A stretch of DNA of 64,000 nt from Catenaria anguillulae PL171. Its lineage: Eukaryota; Blastocladiomycota; Blastocladiomycetes; Blastocladiales; Catenariaceae. A program made the position numbers and the translations under genes. Position 1 is the stretch's first letter. Every line of letters starts with the position of its first letter. Location: the NCBI GenBank assembly GCA_002102555.1, contig MCFL01000106.1:1-64000 (forward strand), in the 5' to 3' direction. Positions 1 through 10,982 of this stretch are shown here, piece by piece. The notes under the pieces are model-generated. The model saw only the letters and a program-made list of their open reading frames with translations, was not told where the DNA came from and made no database searches.

Positions 1-506
1 ACGTGCTGACACGGTCCTCTGCCTTCTGCCGATTGTGATCAAACATCACTTGATGGACGACGGAAAGACGTTTTCAAGCACTCCGTCGATAAGAAAAACA
101 TGCCGAGCAAACGTGCGATGTATAAGTAAAAACCTCTCTCACTTTCTTCCGATCCAGAGAGATCCACAGCGAGTGGGGGCGAGCAGTGCGTGCTTGTGTT
201 GCACGGCTGTATGTTCGCCACCACGCGTCAAGATGTCAGGTGCGAACAACTTCCACTGGCCCAAGTTCCTTGTGAATGATGTACGACGACTTCTCGCACT
301 CGTACCATCCACGAAAATCCATTAAAGGAAACTCAATGCAAACTTGATTTATCGATAGACCGCATGATTCAATTGACAACGTGAGCCGTCCAGGTCGCAT
401 CGGAGCTCCAAGTTGAACATCAATCCACCAAGCCACAATCGTCGTTTGGCCGGTGCCGGTCGAAAAACGACACCAAGTACATGGAACATGCACAAAATTT
501 GAAAAA
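1..506. other. Intergenic / upstream of receptor-PDE gene
   Basis: No convincing coding region on either strand. Short ORFs here have no recognisable motif and overlap one another. The stretch presumably holds the promoter and 5' UTR of the phosphodiesterase gene that starts at 507, but no TATA box stands out. Confidence 0.4.
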
Positions 507-3500
507 ATGAACAGTTTCGCTCAATATTGCAGACAAGGGAACGGTAGCCACCGGGCACCGCACCGACGAAAGCCCGGGTTTCAATCATTCACGGCTCTTG
601 TCGTCTTCATGCTCGTCGTTTCGGCCCATGGCCAACTGCAAATACTCATCTCCACGGGTCTTCGCGGCCAGCTTGTCGAAAGCAACGTACGTGTGCGGTT
701 CTTGCTTCTTTTCCTTGTCGGGTGCCATTTTTTACAATGAATGTTTCACTTTCTCAGGGAGTGGGTGGAGCCGCACGGTTAAAAACGGCCATCGACCGAT
801 ACCCATCAGCTGTTCGAGTCGTTAGTCACGGCTTCGTTGGCAGCGGCCGCTATTTTGCACAATCAGGCGGCACGCTGGAAACTGACACCCTGAATGACCT
901 TGGCATTCATGTCGCATCGATCGGCACTCGCGAGGTAGCTTTGGGTGCAGCCAAGTTATCGAACAGTACGATCCCAAAACGCTTGTAAATTTGCTTGTCA
1001 AGCTCGTCTTTTGACTGCATTGATGGGTCCCTTGATTGCAGATGTCGTTGGCCGAGCCACGTTTCCGATCGTCGCATCAACGTGGGGGTTTCCTTCTCGC
1101 TCGCAGCTGTCATCCCGAATCCAGCCATACACTGTTGTGGTTGCAAATGAAGTGGGATCCAATCGCCAGCTCAAAATTGGGATTCTCAGCGTAGGAACTG
1201 CTGGTACTCATTCACGTATCACGCAAGCCCTCAATGACCTAAACTCACGTACAACCTGCCGTTCCGGGTGCCACAGCTCAATGCTCGCTCGCACCTTGCA
1301 GCGACTCTGGGGGCCCAATTGTTTCTCCACTTCCAACATCCCTTGCCATTCCACGGCTCCAAAGCCTTGTTCATCAGCTCACTAACTCTGAAGCCGTCGA
1401 CCTCATCATTACTCTCGGCACGTCATCATCCTACGCAAACGACTGGAGCATCGTCCGCGAAGTCCCCGGAATCAATCTGTTTATTAGTGGATCTCTCGAC
1501 TCCGAACAAGTGCCTCAATTGCTCCAAACCCGTGGGACTCTCAACGTCCCAAATCAGTCTGGCCAGAACGTATCAATCATTTGGGCTCCAGGCGATGGAG
1601 GTGCGGATGTCAACCTCGTCCAAATCGAGTCGCCAACCTCGGCAACGACCAGGACAGTCATCTACACCAAATTGTCATTGTCATGCCCTGACCCGACTAC
1701 CCCCAACACATGCATCCAACCGCATTCCGCGACGGCGACCGCAGTGTCCACACGCGTGTCCAACTTTGAAGCATCCTCGCCACCCGCCGTGTCAGTGACA
1801 ACTACTACTGCACTCCGTCAATCCGATTGCTCATCGTCAACGGAATGTGCCCTCGGTGCAGTCATCGCAAAGGCCCTTCGATCAAGCGGCGCAGACTGCA
1901 CTGCGTCCATGTTTAGTGTGCGCAACGCGACCCAGATGAATCCTGGGATTGATGCAAACACTGCCCTGTCATGGTCAAATCTTGCTTCGGTCGGCCAGGG
2001 ATTTGGCCGTGTTGTTGTTGCGAACGCGACTGTTCGCGAGTTACTTGACTTTGCATCCTGGCTGCAGATCGACGGGTGGGGCCAGGGCTCTGGATTCGCT
2101 GCACAGTTCAAACCAACTGGGTCGACGTCGGGGTTCACGATTGAGGGGCGGATTACAAATATGACAGTGTCGGGCACACCGCTGCTGCCGTCAATAACCG
2201 ACGTGTCGTCACAAGTTGTGTCCGTTTGCACCACGTCAGCGACTTGGTCGGCGCTTCCGCCGACGCTGCGCAGCCGCATGATCCAACTCGGGGCAGATCC
2301 CTGGAATATTGATGTCGTCGATGCGCTGTTCAAAACCTATTCGACAGGCTCCGCGCAAACATTCACGTTCACGCCGGCCAACATTTGGACCAGCACCGTA
2401 CTCACGGCCGCGGGCATTATTGGCGCATGCGCATTCAACTCGACGGCTCGACTGTCTTCAACGGCGTCCTCCTCTGCCGTGTCCATATCTGATTTATGCG
2501 CTGGTCGTCGGCTTTTGACCGATTTCACCATTTTCGTTGAATCAGGTATCGCCGATGTAATATCTGCAACTGTGACTGTTCCAGTTGGCACTCTGTCCGC
2601 AACAAACCACACGTCGTTCGCTGTATCCGCCACTCCATGGAGCGACCCTGTGTCCGTTGTTCGCGGCCCGTTTTCGACAGCAAGCAACACATTCACCGTT
2701 CCATTCTTGCCTGCATACATTCGCGTCGTGCGCAGTCAAGAAATCGCGCTGACGGGGGTGACACTCAGCATGACGGGCGTCGCCACCTGTCCCGCCGGAT
2801 ACGTCAAGGATACTGCGGCAAACAAGTGTACCCCGTGCCCCGCGGGCACGATGCGCAGCAACTCCATGTCGCAATGCACGCCATGTCCAGCTGGTATGAT
2901 GGCTGCCAATCCTGGATCCACCGAATGCTATACCTGCCTCTCCGGGACCTTCTCGTCCACTGAAGGCACGTCCCAGTGCACTGCCTGCGGTCCAAGCGCG
3001 TACCAATCCAAACCTGGCCAAAAATCTTGTCTCGCGTGCCCTTCACCTCGGATCCGTGTCTCTGGCTCAAGCTGCCTTTGCCCGCTCGAAGATCAAGTGT
3101 ATGACGCGGGAGCCAACGCATGTGTTTCGGCCGGTCTGATCAACTCCATTACGCTTTCTTCAATCCTGCTCACAGCCGCTGCCGCAGCACTCATCCTCGG
3201 CGCTGTCCTGTGGGTGTGGGTGTGGACCAAACGGTCGGGGAAGCCCGCAAAGGCTCGCAAGCGGTCCACGTCTGGAGCAACAACGGCTAACCAGCTGCAG
3301 TCGATTGCCGTTACATCCATGCTGCAAAGCGAAGACTCGGGAGGCGACGCACCCATCAAGCGCGCAATCGATACGCTGCAAATGCTCAAGGGCGCCACCG
3401 CGAGCGTGCGGCTTAAGAAGCACATTGACAATGTGATTGCCATTTTGGTGTCGGGGGACATGTTTGATGTGCGCCAGATCGAGGGCGAAGATTTGGATGA

Positions 3501-5817
3501 CGATGTCAAGGATTGGATTGCGACGACCGTGATTGGCAAGCGCACGTCGGCGACGCCAACTCTGGATACGAGGCAGTCGGCAACAATTGCCAGTGCTCGA
3601 CTGGGAACCGTGGGCCGTGGGACGCGAGCAGCGACCGACATGCCCACGGCGGGCTTTGACGGGCAGCAGCAGCCAGCGTTAACGCCCGATGCAATTCCGT
3701 CCATCGAGTACATTGGCCGCGACGTGTTCAGAATCGGCGACCCGCAGCTTGCACAGATTCGCGATATGCTCGAACACAGCACCCAATGGGACTTTGACAT
3801 CTTTGCATTCAACGATGCAACCAACGGGCACCCACTCCTCTTTTTGTCATACTACATGATCAAGAAGCTCAACTTGCTCGAGGCCGCAAAGGTTGAGGAG
3901 ATTGTCTTGTTGCAATACTTGGACGAGGTCGAGTTGACATATCAAACAAACCCATATCACAATGCGATCCATGCTGCAGACATGACCCAGGCCATGTGGG
4001 TGTTTCTCAGCGATGAGCGGATCCGCGCGGCGTGTTCCCCGCTCGAGCTGTTTGCCATCATTATAGCTTGCTGCATTCACGATGTGGACCATCCCGGTGT
4101 GACCAACGCATTCATTGTCAAATCTCGCCACCCGCTCGCATTGCTCTATTCAGACACATCGGTGCTCGAGTTTCACCATGCGGCAACTGGGATCACAATT
4201 GCAGAGCGACGCAAGCTGTTCCAACCGCTGGGCAGCCAGTACGACGACCTGCGCAAGCTCATTGTGGAACTGGTCATGGCCACCGACATGGCCAAGCACT
4301 TTGAGTTTCTCAACAAGTTCAAGTCGCAAATGCTGGCCGCGCAGGGCGTCGATTCCAATTCCGAGTCGTTGCGCTTGGACAAACCAGAGACTAAGTTGCT
4401 CACGCTCATGACGGCCATGAAGTGTGCCGACTTGAACAACCCAACACGACCGAGGCATGTTTCGTTTGAGTGGACGCAGCGCATTATGGAAGAGTTTTAT
4501 CAGCAAGGCGACCAGGAACGAGCTCTTCATTTGCCTATTTCAAAGTTTATGGATCGAAATAGCCAAGCGGATGAGAATGTGGCAAAGTGTCAGGTACGAC
4601 TTTGCTTTCATTTGGCCTTTGGCAGTCGTGTATTGGCTCACCACGATAGCCTTCTTTGACAGACTTCATTCATCGATGTGATTGTTGGCCCACTGTACCA
4701 AGCTTGGTCGACGTACCTCAAATCGCCCGTGACCCACGTCATCCAAGCTAACATTCACGCCAACCGGTCATTTTGGGCACAAACATCCAAATCCAAAGAC
4801 AACCTCGTCACCGCTGGGGGCTCCAACAATGGCACAAACGGCCCGTCTCGCACATCTCCATCTGCCAGAAACAAGGCACATCCGTTTCGAAAGGAGCGAT
4901 CGGCGAGTTTTGCCGCAGGAACGAACGGATCTGGCTCGTTCAGCGTCATGAACGGTGCCAACCGGCGCGGCGGGCCCAGCGTCGTTCGCCTGAACGCTCC
5001 AGCTGCAAAACCCATCAGCGGGTCGCCGTCCAAGAACGGCAGCTCGTCGACCGTGGCCGCATCGTCGGTTGCCTCGAGCAACGGGTCGCTTTCGGTGCGA
5101 CTTCCCACAAGCGTCATGTCCACCACGCAGCGCATGCGGGCGTTGAGCGAATACGTTTCGTCGCGAGGATCGGTCAGTGGAATTAACACGCTTGGGTCGA
5201 GTCCGTTGAGTTCTGAGCTTCACCCGTCACCATTGACACGCATGGGAACAGATGCAACAAAAGAGCGGTCGACACCTGAAAGTGCAGACAGTATTACTGT
5301 TCCCGTACCGCCTGTTGTAGGCACCTCGAGCGGCGCCATCACGGGCAGCCTGTCGCTGGCCATCACGGGCATGTCGAGTGCCATGCCAACACCATCCGTG
5401 TCCAATAATGGCACATTACCCGTGATTCCTGACGATGCATCCAGCACCGCGTCCAGCGACGACGCAGCCCTGTCGCGGCGCTCGAGCTTTTCTTCGGCGG
5501 CGGCCGCGGCCAAATCAGGCGGCGTTGGCATCATGTCTGCGCCAGTTCCCGCCCCGGGCTTGGGCCGGCGCGGGTCAGCGTCGTTGCAAGGGTTGAAGCA
5601 GTTGCCGTTGCCGAGCGCGGGCGGACCCAACATTAACGTGCCAACGTACATGATTCCCGGGGAGGAGTCGGATGAGGATGGGATCAATGGTGCAGACGGT
5701 GGTGGCAAGCCGCCGGCGGCCCCTGGCAGTCTTTCTTCGCCGACGCTGCCGAACCAGTTGGGAAGTATAGGACGGTCCAGGGTTGGGTCAAGAGTCGATC
5801 CCAAAATGCAGCCTTGA
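507..5817 (+). CDS. Receptor-like cyclic nucleotide phosphodiesterase with a pseudo-5'-nucleotidase ectodomain
   Basis: Model: exons 507-686, 758-965, 1042-1203, 1277-4593 and 4663-5817, about 1673 aa. The third intron (1204-1276) is the least certain. Order: hydrophobic N-terminus (FTALVVFMLVVSAHG); a 5'-nucleotidase/metallophosphoesterase-like ectodomain with its C-terminal domain (to about residue 510); ephrin-receptor-like Cys repeats (CPAGYVKD, CTPCPAG; about 685-790); one TM helix (about 805-830); cytosolic linker; class I PDE catalytic domain (HNAIHAAD about 1078, HDVDHPG about 1118, KCADLNNP about 1231, Gln in KCQTSFID across the last intron); and a Ser-rich tail of about 340 aa. PDE metal-binding His/Asp are all present, so cAMP/cGMP hydrolysis is likely. 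The ectodomain keeps the fold landmarks but lacks every metal-ligand motif, so it probably acts as a ligand-sensing pseudoenzyme. Signal peptide and stalk imply a plasma-membrane receptor. Confidence 0.8.
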
Positions 5818-6009
5818 GGTTTTGTCATTTGGTAACTTTGCCGATAGCTCGTATGAAAAGTATTGTTGTGCATGTCGTTCAGATTCATCCTTGATTCAGT
5901 GTTTTGGACCTATGTACCCATTCAAGCGTTCTTTGATAGATCATGGTGCCCGGAGCTGTTGGTGAGACAAATCCAAATCAAGTGCACGATATACATTGGC
6001 GAAGGGTGG

Positions 6010-8127
6010 CTATCCAATTGCTGCTTCTAGTGCCAACCCCACCTTGTCGCCCTCTGCCTCATCCAACACTTTGGTCTCCACCTCCTCAACCCTCTCGCCC
6101 TGAATCGCACGCACCCACCACTCAACCACCTCGCTCTGTTGCTCACGCTGGCGAATCGTCTCCCACACCACCGCGGGCCGCCGCCGCATGACACGTACCT
6201 TGCGCTGCTTCTTTGCCGCAAATGTGTCGCCCGCGCCCGTGCGCACCTTGACTGAGCGTGTCGCCCACGTGGCCTCGTGCGTGTCGCGCACAACGCCCAC
6301 GCGCACTTGCTGGCCCGATGCCAGCACAATCGACTCGTGTACGTCGCTCTCGAGGGGAGGCACATATGTGTCGATGAGTGCGTGGACCCAGGTGTGCCCG
6401 AGAATGGGCGAAAAGTGCGACACGGTGCGCGCGAGATGGGCGTCCCAGGCGGCGCCCGTGGTAAAGAATTCGAGCAGGATGCGGCGGGCAAGGTGCCGGC
6501 GCGTAGGTGGCACAAGGTGTGCAGAGTGTAAGGTTTGGACGAGCAGCGAGGTGGTGGTCGATGGGCTTGACAGGCCTTCGTGCAGGGTCATTTCAGTGTG
6601 CAGGGCAAGGGCGAGGTGGAGCAGGTCGGCTGAGTTTGAGGCGGGTGAGTCACTGGGTTGAGTGGTTTGTGTGTGGGTAGACGTTGGCTTTGGTGACATG
6701 TGCGAAAGAATGCCCGAAATCACGGTCGAGTATGTGACTGCGGTCGGATGCAGCCCCAGATGGTAATTTGCCCCTGACGCGGGTGGAAGCAAGGACGAGT
6801 GCAACGGTTGGGCAAGCCGATCCACTTCAAGGGCCGACTGGGCATGTTGAGGGACGCTGGCTTCCAAAGACGCAGTCACGGGTTGAGTGCGCAGCTTGAG
6901 CCACCGGCGCATGGCCGACAGTGCGCTTGCAATATCAAAGTCGTTGGCCAAGTGCGCTTGGATGGCGGCCGTCACCGAGGGCGTATCGGGAACAACGTGG
7001 ATTGAACGCGATTGGTCTGACGATGGGATTGCCTGGACCATGATGGAATCAAACAGTTGCACAGCCGCCTCGGCATGTCCCGCTCGAACCAGTCCGGCCA
7101 TCATAGTTGTCACATGGGTCGCAGAGAGCAGGCTAGGATCAAAGGTTTTGAATGCGGTGACGGCTTGTTCGAATTGGCCAAGCTCCAGCATGGATTCGAG
7201 TGCCGGGTTGAGGGCACGAGGGCTGGATGCGAGAATGGTGGATCCATAAGTGGTGTAAAGATGGATGACGGTCTTGTGAATGCGGGTCGCCTCCTGTGCC
7301 GAGCGGGACCGTGCGGCTTGCGACGTCAGGCCAGACAAAATGTGGGCGAGGAGAGTATCGATAGGGAACGAGTCGTGCATGGCCGGAGGCGCCCCCGTGG
7401 AGCTTGACTTTGAAGGGTCGGGCAAGTAGGGTTCAAGGACAGCGAGGGCAGCATATGGATTGCCGATGCGGACGAGTGCGAGAACTTGATGCTCGACGAG
7501 TCGAGCAAAGACGGCCCCCGATTTCATGGCACAGCACAACTCGATCGCATCGGATTGACGATGAGTACGCTTGTCGCCAGTGAAGCGCTGCCTGTATGTT
7601 GGCCGGACATGGCATTGCGAAATGGTGCTCAACTCGAGTTTGTTGGCAGCATGACCGAGGACAGCGTCTCGCATGCACACGCATTGGCTACAGCCATGGG
7701 ATGACACACTAGCGCTGGCCTCGGGTTGCTTGAACAGCGGCGCAAGGTCGTTGCAAATCGCCAGAATGCGCTCCTGGTCACTGCGTAAGTACGACCTCGA
7801 CAGAAGGTACAGGAACCGGGAGATGAGCGGCGCCAGGCGAGGCAGGCATTCCGGGTGGGCTGTCTTTGCGGTCGAGTAGAGCGCCCAGAGCAAGTCGACA
7901 TTGTGGTGGTTGGCGTCGAGCAATGCAGATGCAAAGACATGGGTCGCACGTGTTGCCCGCTGGAGCGGCGAGTTGGGTTTGGTCCTAAAGTGGGGCTTGA
8001 CCTTGAGCCGGTCGAGCGGGGATCGCAGCTGGAACCGGCGGACAACTTGGGCCAGGACCGGTGTCGATGGAGCCAACGGCAGTGGCAGCGGGGCGGATGT
8101 GACGGAGAGCTTTGAGCGAAACGCCAT
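6010..8127 (-). CDS. PPR-like organellar RNA-binding protein
   Basis: Single exon, 705 aa. The N-terminus is rich in Ser/Arg/Leu and poor in acidic residues (MAFRSKLSVTSAPLPLPLAP, then VVRRFQLR), as expected of a mitochondrial presequence. The middle holds degenerate helical-pair repeats of pentatricopeptide type, such as LELGQFEQAVTAFKTFDP, TMMAGLVRAGHAEAAVQLFD and LHPTAVTYSTVISGIL. The C-terminus is Arg/Lys- and Glu-rich (KKQRKVRVMRRRP). PPR proteins bind organellar transcripts for processing or translation; the exact target cannot be read from sequence. It converges tail-to-tail with the PDE gene. The start is the first ATG of the ORF, and a basic leader supports it. A TPR-like protein is the alternative. 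Confidence 0.6.
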   Translation of the reverse strand: MAFRSKLSVTSAPLPLPLAPSTPVLAQVVRRFQLRSPLDRLKVKPHFRTKPNSPLQRATRATHVFASALLDANHHNVDLLWALYSTAKTAHPECLPRLAPLISRFLYLLSRSYLRSDQERILAICNDLAPLFKQPEASASVSSHGCSQCVCMRDAVLGHAANKLELSTISQCHVRPTYRQRFTGDKRTHRQSDAIELCCAMKSGAVFARLVEHQVLALVRIGNPYAALAVLEPYLPDPSKSSSTGAPPAMHDSFPIDTLLAHILSGLTSQAARSRSAQEATRIHKTVIHLYTTYGSTILASSPRALNPALESMLELGQFEQAVTAFKTFDPSLLSATHVTTMMAGLVRAGHAEAAVQLFDSIMVQAIPSSDQSRSIHVVPDTPSVTAAIQAHLANDFDIASALSAMRRWLKLRTQPVTASLEASVPQHAQSALEVDRLAQPLHSSLLPPASGANYHLGLHPTAVTYSTVISGILSHMSPKPTSTHTQTTQPSDSPASNSADLLHLALALHTEMTLHEGLSSPSTTTSLLVQTLHSAHLVPPTRRHLARRILLEFFTTGAAWDAHLARTVSHFSPILGHTWVHALIDTYVPPLESDVHESIVLASGQQVRVGVVRDTHEATWATRSVKVRTGAGDTFAAKKQRKVRVMRRRPAVVWETIRQREQQSEVVEWWVRAIQGERVEEVETKVLDEAEGDKVGLALEAAIG

Positions 8128-8499
8128 GATGAGATGCTATTACGAGGTGCCAGAAACTATTGCGTCGAGTATTTCATTTGGTATCTGCCTTGAGTGCTCG
8201 CTCATTTTCATTTATGGCGTACGACTGATGTGCTGCTCTGCTGGTGGTCGGTCGTCACAGTTCGAATCGGGGTCGCTGTCTCACATGCAAGATTTATTAA
8301 CATCATACCGCCAAGTGCAATCATTTCATGTCTCATAAACTAAAGAAAAATTCCGATGACCACTTGATTGCCAGTATACCCTGTACATTCTCTTTCAATA
8401 ATCCGTGAATTCTAGGGACACATCCGCTCTACCCCTCGACCAACACGATCCAACGGGCATTGTGTCACGCAATCGACGTTGACTTGTCTGTCGTTATCG
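8128..8499. other. Intergenic
   Basis: AT-richer spacer between the PPR-like gene start and the 3' end of the type-B membrane protein gene. No coding signal seen. It likely contains the PPR-like gene promoter (read leftward) and the 3' UTR of the type-B gene. Confidence 0.4.
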
Positions 8500-9329
8500 T
8501 CACTTGTGCAATTGGCGTCGATTCCTCACGAACAGGGCAACGCAGATGAGCAGCAAGACAACGCCTCCCGCACAGCCAATCACAATCATGAGAATGTTCG
8601 AGTTGCCACTTGAGGATTGGGTCGATGCAGAGCTGCCCTCGGTGATCAACACAGCGGGAAAGGTAGTGCCAAGCGTCGGACGAGCGCGTGAGGTCGGGGT
8701 TGGCGCGGCTGGTGTGGGAATCGTGACATTGGATGGGCAATTGAAATGAAAGCGAACTACATAGATCGTATAGAGCGATTCATGCGATCGAATCAGTGCT
8801 TAAGTATCGCAGTGCAAACATGCTGGCGAAGGGACGACTGGACGCAACCGTTGTTGATCCTCTCTGTGATGAGCGTGTCATGCTCGGCCTGTATACCCTT
8901 GAGCACACACGAGTTGTACTCGGAATCCACCTGCCTCCATATTCCGCCTGTCGGCGAGACGACGCCCACGAGCGCATCGGCATAACCAATCGACTTGACG
9001 GATGACGCCCCAGTCACAAGGACATCGCGAATTCCATTGGGCGAGTCTGAACCTTGAAACAGCGTCTGGGGCCGGTGGATACCGAAAAAGGGGGGTGCTG
9101 CGATGCCTTGCTTTGGCGACTTGTCGGAACATGTGACAAAGATGCCAACCACGTCGGCTGCGACCATATGCACACCCTTTTTGGTTATCGAGTCGGAAGA
9201 GGCGCGGTGTGCGACTTCAAGGTCGAGGCGAGTCACGAATGAGTCGCCAGAGCAGAGGGCCAAGGTGGTGTTGGCCGACGGGTTGATTGTTCCAGGACGG
9301 TCGAAAGTTTTGATGTTTGACGATGCCAT
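8500..9329 (-). CDS. Paired-family membrane protein, type B (B1)
   Basis: Exons 9329-8849 and 8756-8500, 245 aa. The single intron is phase 1, with an unusual donor GTTGCG. The ectodomain carries the type-B landmarks NIKTFDRPG, ALCSGDSFVTRLDLEV, GIFVTCSDKSPKQG, NGIRDVLV, IGYADALVGV and VLKGIQAE. After the intron come FHFNCP, a Ser/Thr/Pro-rich stalk, one TM helix (ILMIVIGCAGGVVLLLICVA) and the basic tail LFVRNRRQLHK, shared with B2 and B3. Four conserved Cys suggest two disulfides outside the cell, yet no signal peptide is evident at this ATG. It is divergent with A1 (696 bp between starts). Function unknown; I do not recognise the domain. Confidence 0.75.
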
Positions 9330-10025
9330 GGTGTGCTGATTGTCGAAGAAAGAGACGTTCATCCAAGGTACATCCGGACTGCGGTTGTAGAGCATGCATT
9401 GAGATGTCAAGAAAATGTCAACAGTCAGAGAGCGTGTGGGGCCGGCCAAGGAGGTCCTCGCGAGATCAAGTAGGTAGGTGAAAAATGGATGATGAACTGA
9501 ACGCCTTTCTGTGAGTTGTGAGTGTGTGTGTGTGCCCAGGTTGCGAAACCCAACTGACACAAATTGAAAACGAACAAAGACATCAGACTTGACACATCAA
9601 ATTGGCGACATTCACCGCCGCCACACCATCATGATACATATATATATAGTGGAGGTGTGGGAGCTTGATCAGTCGTGACATGTTTATGTACATGGGCAGT
9701 GCACTCGTGATCAAGTGAGACAAGCCCAGAGTTTGTTGGAAGTCTCACTTGGTACAACGGGCGGTTGACCGCAAATAAAGGAAACATCAAATGAAAAGGA
9801 GACCTATCGTGGAACCTTCGTCGAAATGCACGTACACTCTCTGCTGGGTCCCACTTGATCCGCCCAACATTCGTCTGGCGCTTCGGTCTCGCCCTCGCCG
9901 CGGCCTCCACCACACTTTTGGTCTCATATGTAAATACGCATCAATCCAGCGCAGCAAAAGAACCCCGGCTCGACGCTCATGAATCCTCTGATCGTTGTAC
10001 ATACTACAATTCGAAAAACCGCAAA
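9330..10025. promoter_or_regulatory. Divergent intergenic region of pair 1 (B1/A1)
   Basis: Shared 5' region of two head-to-head paralogues, so any regulatory element can act on both. It contains a TA-rich stretch (atatatatata, about 9638-9649) and a 10-bp perfect inverted repeat (9712-9721 and 9742-9751). Open frames run through parts of it. One, upstream of A1, encodes a hydrophobic signal-like segment (FGLALAAASTTLLVSY) in frame with A1, so an earlier A1 start near 9855 cannot be excluded. Confidence 0.45.
9712..9751. repeat. 10-bp inverted repeat CAAGTGAGAC ... GTCTCACTTG
   Basis: Perfect arms at 9712-9721 and 9742-9751 with a 20-nt loop, inside the B1/A1 divergent promoter. The same decamer occurs at about 52326, and the 9-mer AAGTGAGAC occurs at 40398-40406 in the A4/B4 divergent promoter. 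It could be a transcription-factor site or a hairpin. Confidence 0.4.
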
Positions 10026-10982
10026 ATGTCCGCTTCAAATGCCACCGACCCTTTGCGAACCTTCTCCCGGCTCATCGCCCTCGGCGGCAATGTGCAGAAC
10101 CCGCCGACATCAACCAATGGCCTTGGCGAAGCGATTCGTGCGTCCAATGGCATGGCCCTGTGCCAAAAGCTCATCACCCGGCTCACGCTCGAAGCACGCA
10201 CCGATCCACAGGGTCTTTCCAGTGTCGCCAACGGAATCGGCGCGCACTGCAGCGACTCGGACCGAGTCATCGGAATCAATTACCTTGGCCAACCTCGCCG
10301 ATTGAACGGTGACCTTGTGCCGCAAGTACCCATGAACACAACGTTGGCGCAGGTTGCTGGGCCCGACGCCATGGACGGAATCAAGGATTTGACGGTGGGA
10401 ATGGGCACCGTGGTGAATGCGACGGCGACAGGTGAGGGGAAGGAACGGTTTGCGATTTTGTCGCTCGGGTATGCGGGAAAGGAACTCAAGTTGGACGGTC
10501 TGGCGGCAGGTAACTCGAGTGCAAGTCGTGCAAATGCCACGGCGGTGTCTGTCAAGAGCAACGGGGTGTGGAGGCAGAGTGAGTCGAGCGCCGCAGGATG
10601 TGCATTGACCGCAATCGAGGGCGTGTACCCATCCTTCATTTCGGGCGGTATGCTTCCATTTCTGTCCTACCTGCTGTTCAAACCGTCGCTTCTGACTGAC
10701 GCTAGTCATATGTTTTGCATGCATCAATGCTTTGTTCTTCCAGTTCGCCTTGTGTTTGCCTGCACGGCGACCACCCAAGGCGGGGCACGCGAGTCTCGCC
10801 CATTCGTTATCGCTGCCTCATCCACTGGAAGCACCAACGCGGAGGCCTCGAGCGGACTCGGCATCACAGAGTATACGTTCATTGCTGCCGGTGTAGCTGT
10901 TCTGCTCGTCATTTCAATTGTAGTTGGAGTTGGGCGGTTGTGCAGCAGGCGTCGCAACACCAAGATGTTTGACCCGAGGTAG
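10026..10982 (+). CDS. Paired-family membrane protein, type A (A1)
   Basis: Exons 10026-10647 and 10744-10982, 286 aa, one phase-1 intron (96 bp, GTATGC...CCAG). Type-A landmarks: DPLRTFSRLIALGGN, LCQKLITRLTLEART, GAHCSDSD, GPDAMDGIKDLTVG, LSLGYAGKELKLDGL, NGVWRQSESSAAGC and AIEGVYPSFISGG. After the intron: VRLVFAC, a short stalk, a TM helix (FIAAGVAVLLVISIVVGVG) and the basic tail SRRRNTKMFDPR. Several NxS/T sites fit an extracellular or luminal domain. The start was chosen to match the aligned starts of A2 and A3, but an in-frame upstream ATG at 9855 would add a signal-like segment. Function unknown. Intron position and shared motifs show common ancestry with type B. Confidence 0.75.
   Translation: MSASNATDPLRTFSRLIALGGNVQNPPTSTNGLGEAIRASNGMALCQKLITRLTLEARTDPQGLSSVANGIGAHCSDSDRVIGINYLGQPRRLNGDLVPQVPMNTTLAQVAGPDAMDGIKDLTVGMGTVVNATATGEGKERFAILSLGYAGKELKLDGLAAGNSSASRANATAVSVKSNGVWRQSESSAAGCALTAIEGVYPSFISGGMLPFLSYLLFKPSLLTDASHMFCMHQCFVLPVRLVFACTATTQGGARESRPFVIAASSTGSTNAEASSGLGITEYTFIAAGVAVLLVISIVVGVGRLCSRRRNTKMFDPR

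Noticed and set aside
3093-3824. 243-aa minus-strand ORF inside the PDE gene
   Set aside because: Antisense to the TM/linker region of a well-supported PDE; no motif.
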